Source: Shouchella sp047238345
Lineage (GTDB): Bacteria > Bacillota > Bacilli > Bacillales > Bacillaceae_D
NCBI RefSeq assembly: GCF_047238345.1
Contig: NZ_JBDFMQ010000001.1
Coordinates: 2,604,001 to 2,668,000 of the forward strand
DNA: 64,000 nt
Reading direction: 5' to 3'
In this document: positions 26,791 through 35,792 of the stretch, in pieces
How positions within the stretch are numbered: position 1 is the first letter of the stretch
Layout: every line of letters begins with the position of its first letter
The notes under the pieces: model-generated
Seen by the model: only the letters and a program-made list of their open reading frames with translations
What the model was told of the DNA's origin: nothing
Databases searched by the model: none
Program-made: the position numbers and the translations under genes

Positions 26791-27975
26791 TTACGTTAAA
26801 CGAACCGTATCTCGTGCAATCATCACTTCTTCGTTTGTTGGAACGATTAATACTTTTACTTTTGAGTCAGCTGTTTGCAGGAATGTTTCTTTGCCACGTA
26901 CATTATTCTTTGAAAGATCAACATCAATGCCCATAAATTCAAGTCCTTTTAAGACACGCTCACGGACAACTGTACTGTTTTCACCAATTCCAGCTGTGAA
27001 AATAAGCACATCAATGCCTCCCATACGCGTTGCGTAAGAACCAATGTAATCTTGAATTCTTGATGTAAAGACATCCAGGGCAACTTTTGCACGTTCGTTT
27101 CCTTTTTCTTCTTCACTTTCAATATCACGTAAATCACTTGAGAACCCAGTAATGCCAAGTAGTCCACTTTGCTTGTTTAACGTTGAGATCACTTCTTCTA
27201 CAGATTGACCTGTTTTGTCCATAATAAATGGAATAAGCGCAGGATCAATATCTCCAGAACGTGTACCCATTGTCACACCAGCTAGAGGGGTAAAGCCCAT
27301 TGACGTATCAATTGATTTTCCGCCTTCAATGGCAGCAATACTTGCACCGTTTCCTAAGTGGCAAGAGACCATCTTTAAGTCTTCGATTGGTTGATCAAGC
27401 ATTTCTGCCGCGCGCTCAGACACATATTTGTGTGATGTCCCGTGGAAACCATACTTACGGATGCCGTACTCGGTATAATACTCATAAGGCAAGCTGTATA
27501 AATACGCGTGCTCTGGCATCGTTTGGTGGAATGCTGTATCAAATACCGCAACAGATGGAACGTTTGGTAATACTTCTTTAAATGCTTTAATTCCTGTAAT
27601 GTTTGCTGGATTATGCAGTGGCGCTAGTTCAGATACTTCTTCAATTCCAGCTAACAAATCATCTGTGATTAAAACCGAGTCATTAAACTTTTCTCCACCA
27701 TGAACAACACGGTGCCCAATGCCTTCGATTTCATCTAAAGAAGAAATAATGTTTAAGCTTGTTAGTTTATCAAGCAACATTTTCACTGCTTCTGAGTGAT
27801 CTTCAATGTCAGACGTTGTTTCGTGCTTTTCGCCATTTTTTTCGATTGCAAAAACAGAATCTTTTAATCCGATACGCTCTACAAGCCCTTTTGTAATGAT
27901 TGTCTCTTCAGGCATGGAAAGTAGTTGAAATTTAAGGGATGAACTCCCTGCGTTAATTGCCATAATTGTAGCCAT
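26791..27975 (-). CDS. ackA: Acetate kinase
   Basis: Overflow metabolism: acetyl phosphate + ADP to acetate + ATP. 394 residues with the signature MAINAGSSSLKFQL, phosphate loop GHRVVHGGEKF, FDTAFHQTMP, and HLGNGASIAAIEGGKSIDTSMG. ATG 27975 has AAAGGAG upstream at a slightly long distance. It is preceded by a promoter and a possible cre site for CcpA activation, as for ackA in B. subtilis. Confidence 0.97.
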   Translation of the reverse strand: MATIMAINAGSSSLKFQLLSMPEETIITKGLVERIGLKDSVFAIEKNGEKHETTSDIEDHSEAVKMLLDKLTSLNIISSLDEIEGIGHRVVHGGEKFNDSVLITDDLLAGIEEVSELAPLHNPANITGIKAFKEVLPNVPSVAVFDTAFHQTMPEHAYLYSLPYEYYTEYGIRKYGFHGTSHKYVSERAAEMLDQPIEDLKMVSCHLGNGASIAAIEGGKSIDTSMGFTPLAGVTMGTRSGDIDPALIPFIMDKTGQSVEEVISTLNKQSGLLGITGFSSDLRDIESEEEKGNERAKVALDVFTSRIQDYIGSYATRMGGIDVLIFTAGIGENSTVVRERVLKGLEFMGIDVDLSKNNVRGKETFLQTADSKVKVLIVPTNEEVMIARDTVRLT

Positions 27976-28021
27976 GTTTTCTTGCACTCCTTTTATCTAA
28001 AGCCATCTCTATCATTTAAGC

Positions 28022-28050
28022 ATTCTCAAACACGCATTTCAAGCGGTCAA
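28022..28050 (-). promoter_or_regulatory. Candidate ackA promoter
   Basis: -35 TTGACC (28045-28050), 17 bp, -10 GAGAAT (28022-28027). Confidence 0.45.
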
Positions 28051-28054
28051 AATT

Positions 28055-28070
28055 GGTAAAGCGCATACAT
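28055..28070. promoter_or_regulatory. Possible cre half-site upstream of ackA
   Basis: GGTAAAGCGCATACAT matches the right half and the centre of the CcpA consensus (AA-n-CG-n-W-nn-CA) but lacks the TG of the left half. It lies just upstream of the -35, the place of the activating cre in B. subtilis ackA. Confidence 0.35.
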
Positions 28071-28116
28071 TGTAGTAGTTGAAATATACCACCAATTCAT
28101 ACATTTCATTTCAAAG

Positions 28117-28148
28117 AAAAAAAGGATACCATGAACCTCATGATACCC
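28117..28148 (-). terminator. Terminator after ytxK
   Basis: GGATACCATGA (28124-28134) pairs with TCATGATACCC (28138-28148); a T-run follows in the minus direction. Confidence 0.8.
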
Positions 28149-28155
28149 TCCAGGT

Positions 28156-29145
28156 TTACCGACCTAGCTGTTCCTTAAACCAGTTATTAATACTGCTCAT
28201 CATGTCCTGCATCGCTTTTGCATTGGAGAATGATGGCAGCTCTGCTAGAAGTGCTTGCTGTGGCTTATGCATGTTCTTCCCTTTCTTTTGAATCATTAAA
28301 ATGCTCTTTTGCTGCTGAGCATTGGAGAACATTGAAGAAGGAAGCTGTAGCAAGCCTAAAATAACCGCATGTTCTTTTAAATACGCATGGAGCTTTTCAG
28401 CTTGATCACTTTCAAACAAGAAATTTGGTACGAGCAGTACGCCAAACCCTTCATCATGCAACGCACGAATTCCTTGCTCAATCATTAAATGATGGATGTA
28501 AGCATGACCTGTTTCCGCTTTTAATTCAAATCCGCTGGCCACATCATCTTTTGGATAATAGCCAACAGGAAGATCAGCAACAACAAGATCCACGTTAGGA
28601 ACCTTTAACTGAAGGCTGTCTTGGTGGAAAAGCTGAATTTCATGCTGTTGTAAATTTGCACTAGCAAATGCATTTTTCAGTAGCGTTTCGTCCACTTCAA
28701 ATCCGTATGCTTGTCCGATTCGATCTTCTCCATGATTGCAGATTGAGAAAAGTAAGTTCCCTGAACCAACGGCAAGGTCCAAAACATCTCCTTTTTTATC
28801 TGTACCTTGAAGTTTATTAACGAGGTAACTCATAAACAAACTCACAGCATCAGGCGTCATAGAGTGATGAGGCTGAACAACCCCTTTCATCCCTTTAATA
28901 ACCGCAAGTTGAAAGGCCTTGCGAATCTCTTCTTTTGAAAAAGAAATCTCTTTAACAGGCTCCATCAACGCAAGTAGTTGGGCTTGTTTATCTTGAGAAA
29001 CTGGCTGAATAACACCTTTCTCAAATAAATTATCCCCGGCTTCTGCTAAAGCGTCTAAATAGGTGATCTCTAGTGTTTGCTCTAATAGTTGAGCAGTATG
29101 ATTTAAATACTCATATAATGTTGCCACATTTGATTGTTCTTCCAT
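28156..29145 (-). CDS. ytxK: Class I SAM-dependent methyltransferase YtxK
   Basis: 329 residues related to the adenine-specific DNA methyltransferase fold. Motif I is VLDLAVGSGNLLFSI, the acidic motif is YGFEVDETLL, and the catalytic-position motif is VVADLPVGYYP in place of the NPPY of true N6-adenine methylases. The change suggests a different substrate, and no restriction partner is present. The gene lies between tpx and ackA as in B. subtilis. AAAGGGTG precedes ATG 29145. Confidence 0.88.
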   Translation of the reverse strand: MEEQSNVATLYEYLNHTAQLLEQTLEITYLDALAEAGDNLFEKGVIQPVSQDKQAQLLALMEPVKEISFSKEEIRKAFQLAVIKGMKGVVQPHHSMTPDAVSLFMSYLVNKLQGTDKKGDVLDLAVGSGNLLFSICNHGEDRIGQAYGFEVDETLLKNAFASANLQQHEIQLFHQDSLQLKVPNVDLVVADLPVGYYPKDDVASGFELKAETGHAYIHHLMIEQGIRALHDEGFGVLLVPNFLFESDQAEKLHAYLKEHAVILGLLQLPSSMFSNAQQQKSILMIQKKGKNMHKPQQALLAELPSFSNAKAMQDMMSSINNWFKEQLGR

Positions 29146-29203
29146 TGTTTTTCACCCTTTATGTTCTCACTTTACTGATCCGTATTGTACAGATTTACAC
29201 ACG

Positions 29204-29229
29204 AAAAGTCCACTCTAGAGTGGACTTTT
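29204..29229 (-). terminator. Terminator after tpx
   Basis: A perfect 26-bp palindrome with arms AAAAGTCCACTC / GAGTGGACTTTT and a two-base loop. Confidence 0.82.
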
Positions 29230-29252
29230 GTTTTCGCACATGTTGATCGGAT

Positions 29253-29750
29253 TTAGTTGTTGCGCACTGCGTTTAATGCTGCTTCATAATCAGGGTGTTC
29301 GCTCACTTCACTCACATACTGTGCATAAACAACTTCGTCTTGCTCATTTACAACGAATACAGAGCGAGCAAGAAGACGTAATTCCTCGATTAACACGCCA
29401 TAGGCTTGTCCGAACGAAACCTCTTTATGATCAGATAGAGTTTGGACATTTTCAATTCCTTCTGCTGCACACCATCTTTTTTGAGCAAAAGGTAAATCAA
29501 CACTGATTGTTAAAACAACTGTGTTGTCTAAGCTAGCCGCTTCTTCGTTGAAACGACGTGTTTGTGCATCACAGACACCAGTGTCAATGGACGGAACAAC
29601 GCTAATTAACTTTACTTTGCCTTTATAATCTGAAAGTGAAACATTGGACAAATCATTTGCAACGACTTGGAAATCTGGTGCTTTATCGCCTGCTTGAATT
29701 TGATTCCCTACTAATGTGACAGGCTTTTGCTTAAACGTAACTTGTGTCAT
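29253..29750 (-). CDS. tpx: Thiol peroxidase (atypical 2-Cys peroxiredoxin)
   Basis: Reduces hydroperoxides using thioredoxin. 165 residues with the peroxidatic Cys60 in SIDTGVCDAQTRRFN and the resolving Cys94 in KRWCAAEG, the hallmark spacing of Tpx. The catalytic Thr and Arg are in PSIDTGVC and ARSVFVV. AAAGGAG lies upstream of ATG 29750. Confidence 0.96.
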   Translation of the reverse strand: MTQVTFKQKPVTLVGNQIQAGDKAPDFQVVANDLSNVSLSDYKGKVKLISVVPSIDTGVCDAQTRRFNEEAASLDNTVVLTISVDLPFAQKRWCAAEGIENVQTLSDHKEVSFGQAYGVLIEELRLLARSVFVVNEQDEVVYAQYVSEVSEHPDYEAALNAVRNN

Positions 29751-29834
29751 TAATCATCCACTCCTTTTATCCTTTTCATCATAACGTTTTTCCTCCTTTT
29801 ATTGCAAAAATAATGCATGGTCGTTTTTCAAATA

Positions 29835-29877
29835 TAAAAAGACCTTCATAAGCGACGTGATGCACTTACGAAGATCT
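29835..29877 (-). terminator. Terminator after ytfJ
   Basis: AAGACCTTCATAAG (29839-29852) pairs with CTTACGAAGATCT (29864-29876) with small mismatches; T residues follow in the minus direction. Confidence 0.7.
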
Positions 29878-29913
29878 ATTTTCTTAAGAAGGAAGAATTG
29901 TTCAGTGAACGAG

Positions 29914-30354
29914 TTACACAATTGGATCCTCATACGGTCGTTCTTCATGGTCATCATCTGTTGGATGAGTATGATCGTCATGCTTCATCATATGTTGAAT
30001 TTTTTCAAACGCTTGCGGTGCCAAATCCAATAAACGTTCGTATAAATGAGTCGAGCTGTCTAAATGGACCATGTTTACGCCTTTATGATTCACAACAAGG
30101 AAAGCGATTGGCGTAATGGATACACCACCTCCACTCCCTCCACCAAACGGATGACCTTGTTCCGCATAGGTTCCTGAATGCTCTGTATAAAACTCGCTTC
30201 CTCCAGCAGCAAAACCGAAGCCTACTTTTGAGACAGGCATAATAATACTTCCATCTGGTGTCTCAACTGGATCACCAACAATTGTATTGACGTCTGCCAT
30301 TGCTTTAATGTTTTCCATCGCGGTTTTCATTAAACCTTGAATCGGATGTTCCAT
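29914..30354 (-). CDS. ytfJ: Sporulation protein YtfJ (GerW family)
   Basis: 146 residues. Starts EHPIQGLMKTAMENIKAM, then the conserved glycine-rich core VSKVGFGFAAGGSEF and FGGGSGGGVSITPIAFLVV, and a His/Asp-rich tail (KHDDHTHPTDDDHEERP). YtfJ is forespore-expressed and needed for normal germination in B. subtilis. ATG 30354 (AAAGGAG upstream) is preferred over the longer frame. Located 31 bp after ytfI. Confidence 0.9.
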   Translation of the reverse strand: MEHPIQGLMKTAMENIKAMADVNTIVGDPVETPDGSIIMPVSKVGFGFAAGGSEFYTEHSGTYAEQGHPFGGGSGGGVSITPIAFLVVNHKGVNMVHLDSSTHLYERLLDLAPQAFEKIQHMMKHDDHTHPTDDDHEERPYEDPIV

Positions 30355-30385
30355 CTTCTCATACTCCTTTATCATTGGTAAGCAT

Positions 30386-31042
30386 TTACGCACTCGTTGC
30401 TTGATTAAAACGCTTCTCAACTTTTTTATAGCTGAATAAGAACAACAGCATTGTAACGATAGCGTGCCACAATGTGAACGTCACTATGCATGAAAGGAAT
30501 AAGCGATAGCCTTTTGCTTGAAAATGAGGCGTTACCTCTAGTTTATGTTCACCATCCCACCTTACTTTTGCTTGAATCCACCCTAGACAACAGGTTTTTA
30601 TTGTCCAAATAAGGCCTGCTACTTGAGCCGTCGTTGCTGCATCTCCTGTACCAAATTCAGTTTTCCATGTTACGTGTTTAAACGTTAATTTTGATAAAAA
30701 GCGGTTTAATGACTGTTTCATCTTTGGAAAATGAGCAGCAAATCGTCTTGCTTTCTTAAGAAGCATTCGTAAATCGGCCACTCCCCACTTTTTTTTCTTT
30801 TTAGAAGCGTTGTTAAATGTTTTTTCGTCCTCTTCAACCGTTACGGTTTGTGTAGAAGCGTTAAATTGAACAATTGGAACATTTAATGTGTAAAGTTTTA
30901 TTTTTAAAAAATAAACATAAACCGTTAATAAATCATCTTTTTGATGATGGGCATAACGCATATGAATTTTAATTGGAATAAATAGGATAATCAAAATAAA
31001 CATGAATAAAATGCTAAGTGGTGTTAAAACCCAATAAAGCAT
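30386..31042 (-). CDS. ytfI: DUF2953 family protein YtfI
   Basis: 218 residues with an N-terminal membrane helix (LTPLSILFMFILIILFIPI) and a second one near the C-terminus (FLSCIVTFTLWHAIVTMLLFLF). The central soluble domain has a basic KKKKKWG stretch. YtfI and YtfJ form a sporulation gene pair. RBS AAGGAGGG precedes ATG 31042. Confidence 0.85.
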   Translation of the reverse strand: MLYWVLTPLSILFMFILIILFIPIKIHMRYAHHQKDDLLTVYVYFLKIKLYTLNVPIVQFNASTQTVTVEEDEKTFNNASKKKKKWGVADLRMLLKKARRFAAHFPKMKQSLNRFLSKLTFKHVTWKTEFGTGDAATTAQVAGLIWTIKTCCLGWIQAKVRWDGEHKLEVTPHFQAKGYRLFLSCIVTFTLWHAIVTMLLFLFSYKKVEKRFNQATSA

Positions 31043-31081
31043 GATTTTCCCTCCTTCCCTTTACTATGTGCAAAATAATAT

Positions 31082-31109
31082 AAAAAAACCAGCTAAATTT
31101 AGCTGGTTT
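31082..31109 (-). terminator. Terminator overlapping the yteJ stop codon
   Basis: A 24-bp perfect palindrome (31086-31109), arms AAACCAGCTAAA / TTTAGCTGGTTT, followed by seven T in the minus direction. The TAA of yteJ (31099-31101) is inside the stem. Confidence 0.85.
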
Positions 31110-31656
31110 CATCCACATGCACCACGTATGTTTCTGCAAATAAATCATGCACGCCTTGCTTTTTTGGTGTACACGCAACGACTATATAAGCGAGTAATGT
31201 GAGATTTCCTAAGATCGGCGCTTGATGTAAAAAACGGCCGACTCCTTCTCTAAAAAACAGTTGTCCCCACGTTAATCGGTCACCTTTTGCAGAAATCACT
31301 TCTATGCCAAAAATCATCTTTCCTAGTGTCTGCCTAAAAAAACGCGTCATTAGCCCGAAGTAGAGAAAAAATAAAATCGCATAGAGTACGCTCGGGACAA
31401 AGAAAGCCGTAAAGAAGAACGACCATCGTGAGTCACTACTCGCAATAAACGGAGCCCATGTATTGACAAGTACCCCATTTATTCCGGTTAAAATTAGTAA
31501 ATCAAAAAGAAACGCCCAAAAACGCATCCAAAACCCTGCATACCGTCTTTGAACAAACCCTGTTTCCTCCACAGCATGATTGATCGTCGGGTTCATGGAG
31601 TCATCTTCTCTTCGTAAATGTCGTTTTACTCGAATTGATCCTGTTGTCTGATCCAT
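31099..31656 (-). CDS. yteJ: RDD-family membrane protein YteJ
   Basis: 185 residues. The family signature is in YAGFWMRFWAFLFDLLIL (the R..D..D pattern has F-D-L), with three membrane segments, including VLYAILFFLYFGL and LGNLTLLAYIVVACTP. RBS GAGGTGGTG precedes ATG 31656. It is 11 bp after sppA. In B. subtilis YteJ (SppI) inhibits SppA and protects against lantibiotics together with it; the adjacency fits that role. Confidence 0.88.
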   Translation of the reverse strand: MDQTTGSIRVKRHLRREDDSMNPTINHAVEETGFVQRRYAGFWMRFWAFLFDLLILTGINGVLVNTWAPFIASSDSRWSFFFTAFFVPSVLYAILFFLYFGLMTRFFRQTLGKMIFGIEVISAKGDRLTWGQLFFREGVGRFLHQAPILGNLTLLAYIVVACTPKKQGVHDLFAETYVVHVDETS

Positions 31657-31667
31657 TTTTCACCACC

Positions 31668-32633
31668 TCACTCGTGATTGTACATGTAGTATGGCTTCGG
31701 TTGATTAAAGTCTAGTTTAATTTCTGTGTCACTCCCAAAGAGTTGCTTGACTGATAAACCAAATAAATTTCCGAACCCAGGCAACGCTTCATTCGAGACA
31801 ACTTGATAATTTGCCCCAAGTTCATCACGCATCGCTGTAATCGTATCTTCAAGCGATCCAAGTTCATCTACAAGACCTTCCTCTAACGCTTGACGTCCCG
31901 TATAGATTCGTCCATCACCTAATTCACGGACACGATCTTCTGGCATATCACGCCCTTCAGAAATGATTGCGACAAATTCTTCATAATATTCATCCACAAT
32001 GCCTTGAATAATCTCATCTTCTTCTTCTAATGGCTCTCGTGTTGGTGAAAGGATGTCTTTATACGGTCCACTTTTATAAACTTGTTCTTCGATTCCAATA
32101 TTATCAAGCAACTCCGCAACGTTTATTGAACTCATAATCACACCAATTGATCCTGTCAACGTTTGCGGTGTAGCAAAAATCCGATCGGTTGGTGCTGCAA
32201 TGTAATAGCCTCCAGATGCAGCCATTCCACCCATTGACACATAAATCGGTTTCTCCGTTTGTTCTTGAATTTCTTCAATCGCTGAATGAATTTCTGCTGA
32301 TTCCAGAATTCCACCACCTGGCGAATCGACGGAAATAATGATGCCTTGTACACTACGATCCGTCATTGCTGTTTCTAGTTCCGTTAAAAATGCCGCATGA
32401 TTATAGCCACCAGCCGTATCAAAAATGCCCGGCTCACCTGAATCAATAATCGCTCCATTTAATTCTAATAACGCAATTTGCCCAGTTGGGTCCCCATCAC
32501 TTATAACGGTCTGTTCCGTTCCACCCATTACCGGAGCTGAATATGTATTAAATGCAACGGTAATCGTTGTAATTAGCGTAAACAATAGGACAAAAGCTCC
32601 TATTCCTAACGCAATCCATCTTCTTGCTTTCAT
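31668..32633 (-). CDS. sppA: Signal peptide peptidase SppA
   Basis: Membrane-anchored serine protease with a Ser-Lys dyad that degrades remnant signal peptides. 321 residues. N-terminal membrane helix (WIALGIGAFVLLFTLITTITVAF), nucleophile Ser140 in GGMAASGGYY, and general base Lys192 in SGPYKDILSP. The start overlaps the ytcJ stop by four bases (ATGA), with AAAGGAGG upstream. Operon ytcJ-sppA-yteJ. Confidence 0.96.
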   Translation of the reverse strand: MKARRWIALGIGAFVLLFTLITTITVAFNTYSAPVMGGTEQTVISDGDPTGQIALLELNGAIIDSGEPGIFDTAGGYNHAAFLTELETAMTDRSVQGIIISVDSPGGGILESAEIHSAIEEIQEQTEKPIYVSMGGMAASGGYYIAAPTDRIFATPQTLTGSIGVIMSSINVAELLDNIGIEEQVYKSGPYKDILSPTREPLEEEDEIIQGIVDEYYEEFVAIISEGRDMPEDRVRELGDGRIYTGRQALEEGLVDELGSLEDTITAMRDELGANYQVVSNEALPGFGNLFGLSVKQLFGSDTEIKLDFNQPKPYYMYNHE

Positions 32634-34216
32634 CGCTCTCTTCCTCCTTTTTCAAATACCGTATACCCATTGATGATTGTTGCTAAGACTTGAGCTTCTT
32701 CAAAAACTTTCTCATTCAATGTGAAGAGATTTTGATCAAGGATTGTCAAGTCTGCATCATATCCAGGTTTGATTTGCCCTCTTGTCTTTTCTCTCCCAAT
32801 GGCATAAGCACTCCCTGTTGTGAATAAAGAGACGGCTTCATAGGGCGTTAGCGCTTCACTTTCATTGTAGACACCTTGATCATTTTTTCTGAAAACAGCT
32901 GCATGCATACCTTTCAAAGGTTCAACAGGTTCAATCGGCGCGTCCGATCCTCCAGCGCACGGAATAGAAGCTTGCAATAATGTTTTCCAAGCAAATGCAT
33001 AAGGCATTCTTTCTTTACCAAGTCGATCTTCTACCCAAGGAAAATCAGATACCACAAAATGCGGCTGAACATCAACGATTAAAGGCAGTTTCTTCATTCG
33101 TTCAAGTAAATCTTTTCGAGCAACTTGTACATGAATGAGACGGTCACGCCTATTCGTTTGTCCGTTTTGCTCTAATGCTTGCAACGACATATCCAATGCT
33201 TGGTCCCCAATTACATGAATCGCAACGCCTAAATTTCGCTCCCTTGCTTTATGTACAAGATCATTGAGAGCAAATTGTGTGTGAATGAGCAAACCAGACG
33301 TGCTTGGCTCATCATGATACGGCATGCTTAATGCAGCCGTTCTTCCTCCTAAAGCACCATCGGCAAAGATTTTCAGGGTACCTAATTCTATGTATGGTGT
33401 TAGTTCTTGTTTACCTACATATGGAGATTGATCGTATGCATCCAGTTCTTCATGATGAATTAACAAATGTGCGCGAAAAGGACTCTCCTCTTGCACAACC
33501 TCATGATAAATGTCCAATGTTTCCATAAGTCCATTATAGTAGTGGAGGTCTTCACTATGTCCACCTGTTAACCCGTGCCTGTAACAATCTTCAACTGCAA
33601 CTTGGAGCGCTTTTTTCACTTGAGCTTTTGACATAGGCGGCATAAGACTTTGCACATGATGAACAGCTGCGTCATGCAAAATGCCATTTGGATTTCCATT
33701 ATCATCTCGCTCAATTCTCCCGCCAACCGGATCTTTTGTATAGCGGTCAATGCCAGCTAAATCAAGCACAGTTTGATTGACAATTGCCGCATGTCGGCAA
33801 ATGCGCATAACAAAAATAGGACGCTCTTGACTAATCTGATTTAAATCTAAGCTAGTTAATTGCTCATGGTTGGGATCATTATGCTCATTCCAGCCAAGCG
33901 CTTCAATCCATTCTTCCTCTTCATCTGTTAGATCGTTTAATTGGGCGAGTGCCTCTTGTTTCGTCGATTCAGAAAGGTCTAACTTAAGTAATTTTTGCCC
34001 ATGAGCAATAAGATGAAGATGGCTATCAACAAAGCCTGGATAAACAAAAGCACCGTTAAGGTTTTTCATTTCTGAAGCGGTTTCTGCCCATTTCTTTTCT
34101 AATGATTTAGACAACCCGACTTCGACGATCTTCCCATTTTCAATGTAGACAGCTTCAGTGGTCTTCCCTTCTGCTTCCATCGTAAAAACGGTTCCATTAT
34201 AAAGAAGTGTCCCCAT
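32630..34216 (-). CDS. ytcJ: Amidohydrolase family 3 protein (YtcJ)
   Basis: 528-residue metal-dependent hydrolase. Metal-binding DSHLHLIAHG near residue 64, carboxylated-Lys/His area FADGALGGRTAALSMPY, HVIGDQALD, and SDAPIEPVEPLKGMHAAVFRK. The family includes N-acyl-amide and cyclic-amide hydrolases; the substrate is not predictable. RBS AAGGAGGAGG precedes ATG 34216. Coupled to sppA. Confidence 0.9.
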   Translation of the reverse strand: MGTLLYNGTVFTMEAEGKTTEAVYIENGKIVEVGLSKSLEKKWAETASEMKNLNGAFVYPGFVDSHLHLIAHGQKLLKLDLSESTKQEALAQLNDLTDEEEEWIEALGWNEHNDPNHEQLTSLDLNQISQERPIFVMRICRHAAIVNQTVLDLAGIDRYTKDPVGGRIERDDNGNPNGILHDAAVHHVQSLMPPMSKAQVKKALQVAVEDCYRHGLTGGHSEDLHYYNGLMETLDIYHEVVQEESPFRAHLLIHHEELDAYDQSPYVGKQELTPYIELGTLKIFADGALGGRTAALSMPYHDEPSTSGLLIHTQFALNDLVHKARERNLGVAIHVIGDQALDMSLQALEQNGQTNRRDRLIHVQVARKDLLERMKKLPLIVDVQPHFVVSDFPWVEDRLGKERMPYAFAWKTLLQASIPCAGGSDAPIEPVEPLKGMHAAVFRKNDQGVYNESEALTPYEAVSLFTTGSAYAIGREKTRGQIKPGYDADLTILDQNLFTLNEKVFEEAQVLATIINGYTVFEKGGRER

Positions 34217-34273
34217 CTTCCTCCTCCTTTTTATTCCAATACTAGTATAGCATTAGTGTTCAGAAGAAAACAT

Positions 34274-34300
34274 GAAAAAGGAGCAGGGAATCCTGCTCCT
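34274..34300 (-). terminator. Terminator after sspA
   Basis: AGGAGCAGG (34279-34287) pairs with CCTGCTCCT (34292-34300), ending in T in the minus direction. Confidence 0.85.
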
Positions 34301-34315
34301 AGCCATCTTATGAAA

Positions 34316-34510
34316 TTATTTTTGATATCCACCCATTTGTTGCTCAGCTTGAGCTACTAGACGTTTAGTGATTTCACCACCTACAGATCCGTTAGCACGA
34401 GCAGTTGAATCAGGACCAAGGTTTACTCCGAATTCGCTAGCGATTTCGTATTTCATTTGGTCAAGAGCTTGTTGTACACCAGGTACGACTAAGTTATTTG
34501 TGTTTGCCAT
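34316..34510 (-). CDS. sspA: Alpha/beta-type small acid-soluble spore protein
   Basis: 64-residue DNA-protecting spore protein. The canonical sequence LVVPGVQQALDQMKYEIASE contains the GPR protease cleavage site (EIASEFGV), and the second helix carries ARANGSVGGEITKRLVAQAE. RBS AAGGAGGTG precedes ATG 34510, and a sigma-G-like promoter lies upstream. Monocistronic. Confidence 0.96.
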   Translation of the reverse strand: MANTNNLVVPGVQQALDQMKYEIASEFGVNLGPDSTARANGSVGGEITKRLVAQAEQQMGGYQK

Positions 34511-34535
34511 GTTGTTTCACCTCCTTCGGTACTTC

Positions 34536-34565
34536 TAGAATGTGCGAAAGAGGGAAGAACATACA
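34536..34565 (-). promoter_or_regulatory. Sigma-G-type promoter of sspA
   Basis: -35 TGTATG (34560-34565), 17 bp, -10 CATTCTA (34536-34542), close to the TGNATA / CATACTA forespore consensus. The position and the downstream SASP gene support it. Confidence 0.65.
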
Positions 34566-34586
34566 CAAAAATTCACTGGAAAATTT

Positions 34587-35792
34587 TTAAAATAAGTTTT
34601 CGATTGCTGAATTCTCTTCAAAAGCATTGATATGAACAGTCTCAATGCCATTTAATGCTTCTTCACATTTTTTTTCAATCTCTACATATTGCTCAAATTT
34701 ATTTGCGCCTTCGCGTTTCGGCTTTGTTTTTGAATCTGTTGGAAGAAAAATCGTGCAACAGTCTTCGTAAGGTAAGATCGACGTTTCGTACGTACCAATT
34801 CGTTTTGCATAAGCAATCGTTGTTTCTTTGTCAATGGCGATCAGCGGACGAATAACAGGAAGATTCGTTACTTCATTGATTGTATTCATACTGTGTAGCG
34901 TTTGAGAAGCAACTTGTCCTAAACTTTCGCCATTTGAGATCGCTAAAATGCCATTTTTTTGTGCATAAGCATCTGCAATCCGTAACATCATTCGTCTCAT
35001 AATCGTCATTTCATAATTTGACGGGACTTCTTTATGAATATGCGTTTGAATATCCGTAAATGGAACAAGGTGAACCTTAATACTTGTGCCGTATTTTGTT
35101 AGTTCTTTCGTTAAATCAAGTACTTTTTGCTTTGCACGTTCATTTGTGTAAGGCGGACTATGAAAATGAAGCATCTCAATTTCTGCTCCTCGCCCCATTA
35201 ACATATGTGCAGCTACTGGCGAATCAATTCCGCCTGAAAGCATGTGCAAAATTTTCCCACTCGCTCCTACAGGGAGCCCTTTCGCAGATTCAATTGCTCC
35301 TCCTGTAATATACGTGCCAGCATCTCGAACATCAATGGATAAGTCAAGATCAGGGTTATGCACATCTACTTTAATCTTACCATCTAAGGAGCGCAAAATA
35401 TGCCCACCAATCACATGATTTAATTCTTGTGAATTGACTGGAAAGCCTTTGTTCGCCCGTCTTGAAGAAACTTTAAATGTTTTCACTGTTGGGTGCAGCT
35501 TTTCAATAAAATATAACGCGCCCTCTTGGATCGCTTTTGTGTCATTTTCAACGTGCATGGCCAAACTAAAGGAATAAATCCCAAATACATGTTTCAACGC
35601 TTCTTGAACCGGCTTTTCATCAGCACCATGCAGATGGACAATAATTCGACCTTGAATTCGTCTCGCTGTAACGCCTTGAAACGGCTTTAACACTTTTCGA
35701 ATGTTTGCAAGTAATAGCTTTTCGAAATGGCTTCGGTTTTTCCCTTTTAACGCTAACTCTCCGTAGCGAACAACTATATGATCAATTTTCAT
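34587..35792 (-). CDS. thiI: tRNA sulfurtransferase ThiI
   Basis: Makes 4-thiouridine in tRNA; in Bacillus it lacks the rhodanese domain. 401 residues, equal to the B. subtilis protein. An N-terminal ferredoxin-like fold and THUMP domain (about 1-165) precede the PP-loop LSGGIDSPVAAHMLMGRG and the Cys pair region YEDCCTIFLP. The start ATG shares its A with the stop of iscS (TAATG). The sulfur donor is the adjacent cysteine desulfurase. Confidence 0.95.
   Translation of the reverse strand: MKIDHIVVRYGELALKGKNRSHFEKLLLANIRKVLKPFQGVTARRIQGRIIVHLHGADEKPVQEALKHVFGIYSFSLAMHVENDTKAIQEGALYFIEKLHPTVKTFKVSSRRANKGFPVNSQELNHVIGGHILRSLDGKIKVDVHNPDLDLSIDVRDAGTYITGGAIESAKGLPVGASGKILHMLSGGIDSPVAAHMLMGRGAEIEMLHFHSPPYTNERAKQKVLDLTKELTKYGTSIKVHLVPFTDIQTHIHKEVPSNYEMTIMRRMMLRIADAYAQKNGILAISNGESLGQVASQTLHSMNTINEVTNLPVIRPLIAIDKETTIAYAKRIGTYETSILPYEDCCTIFLPTDSKTKPKREGANKFEQYVEIEKKCEEALNGIETVHINAFEENSAIENLF

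Noticed and set aside
27988..28155. Possible small gene between ackA and ytxK
   Set aside because: No frame has an RBS; the space is explained by a promoter, a possible cre and the ytxK terminator.
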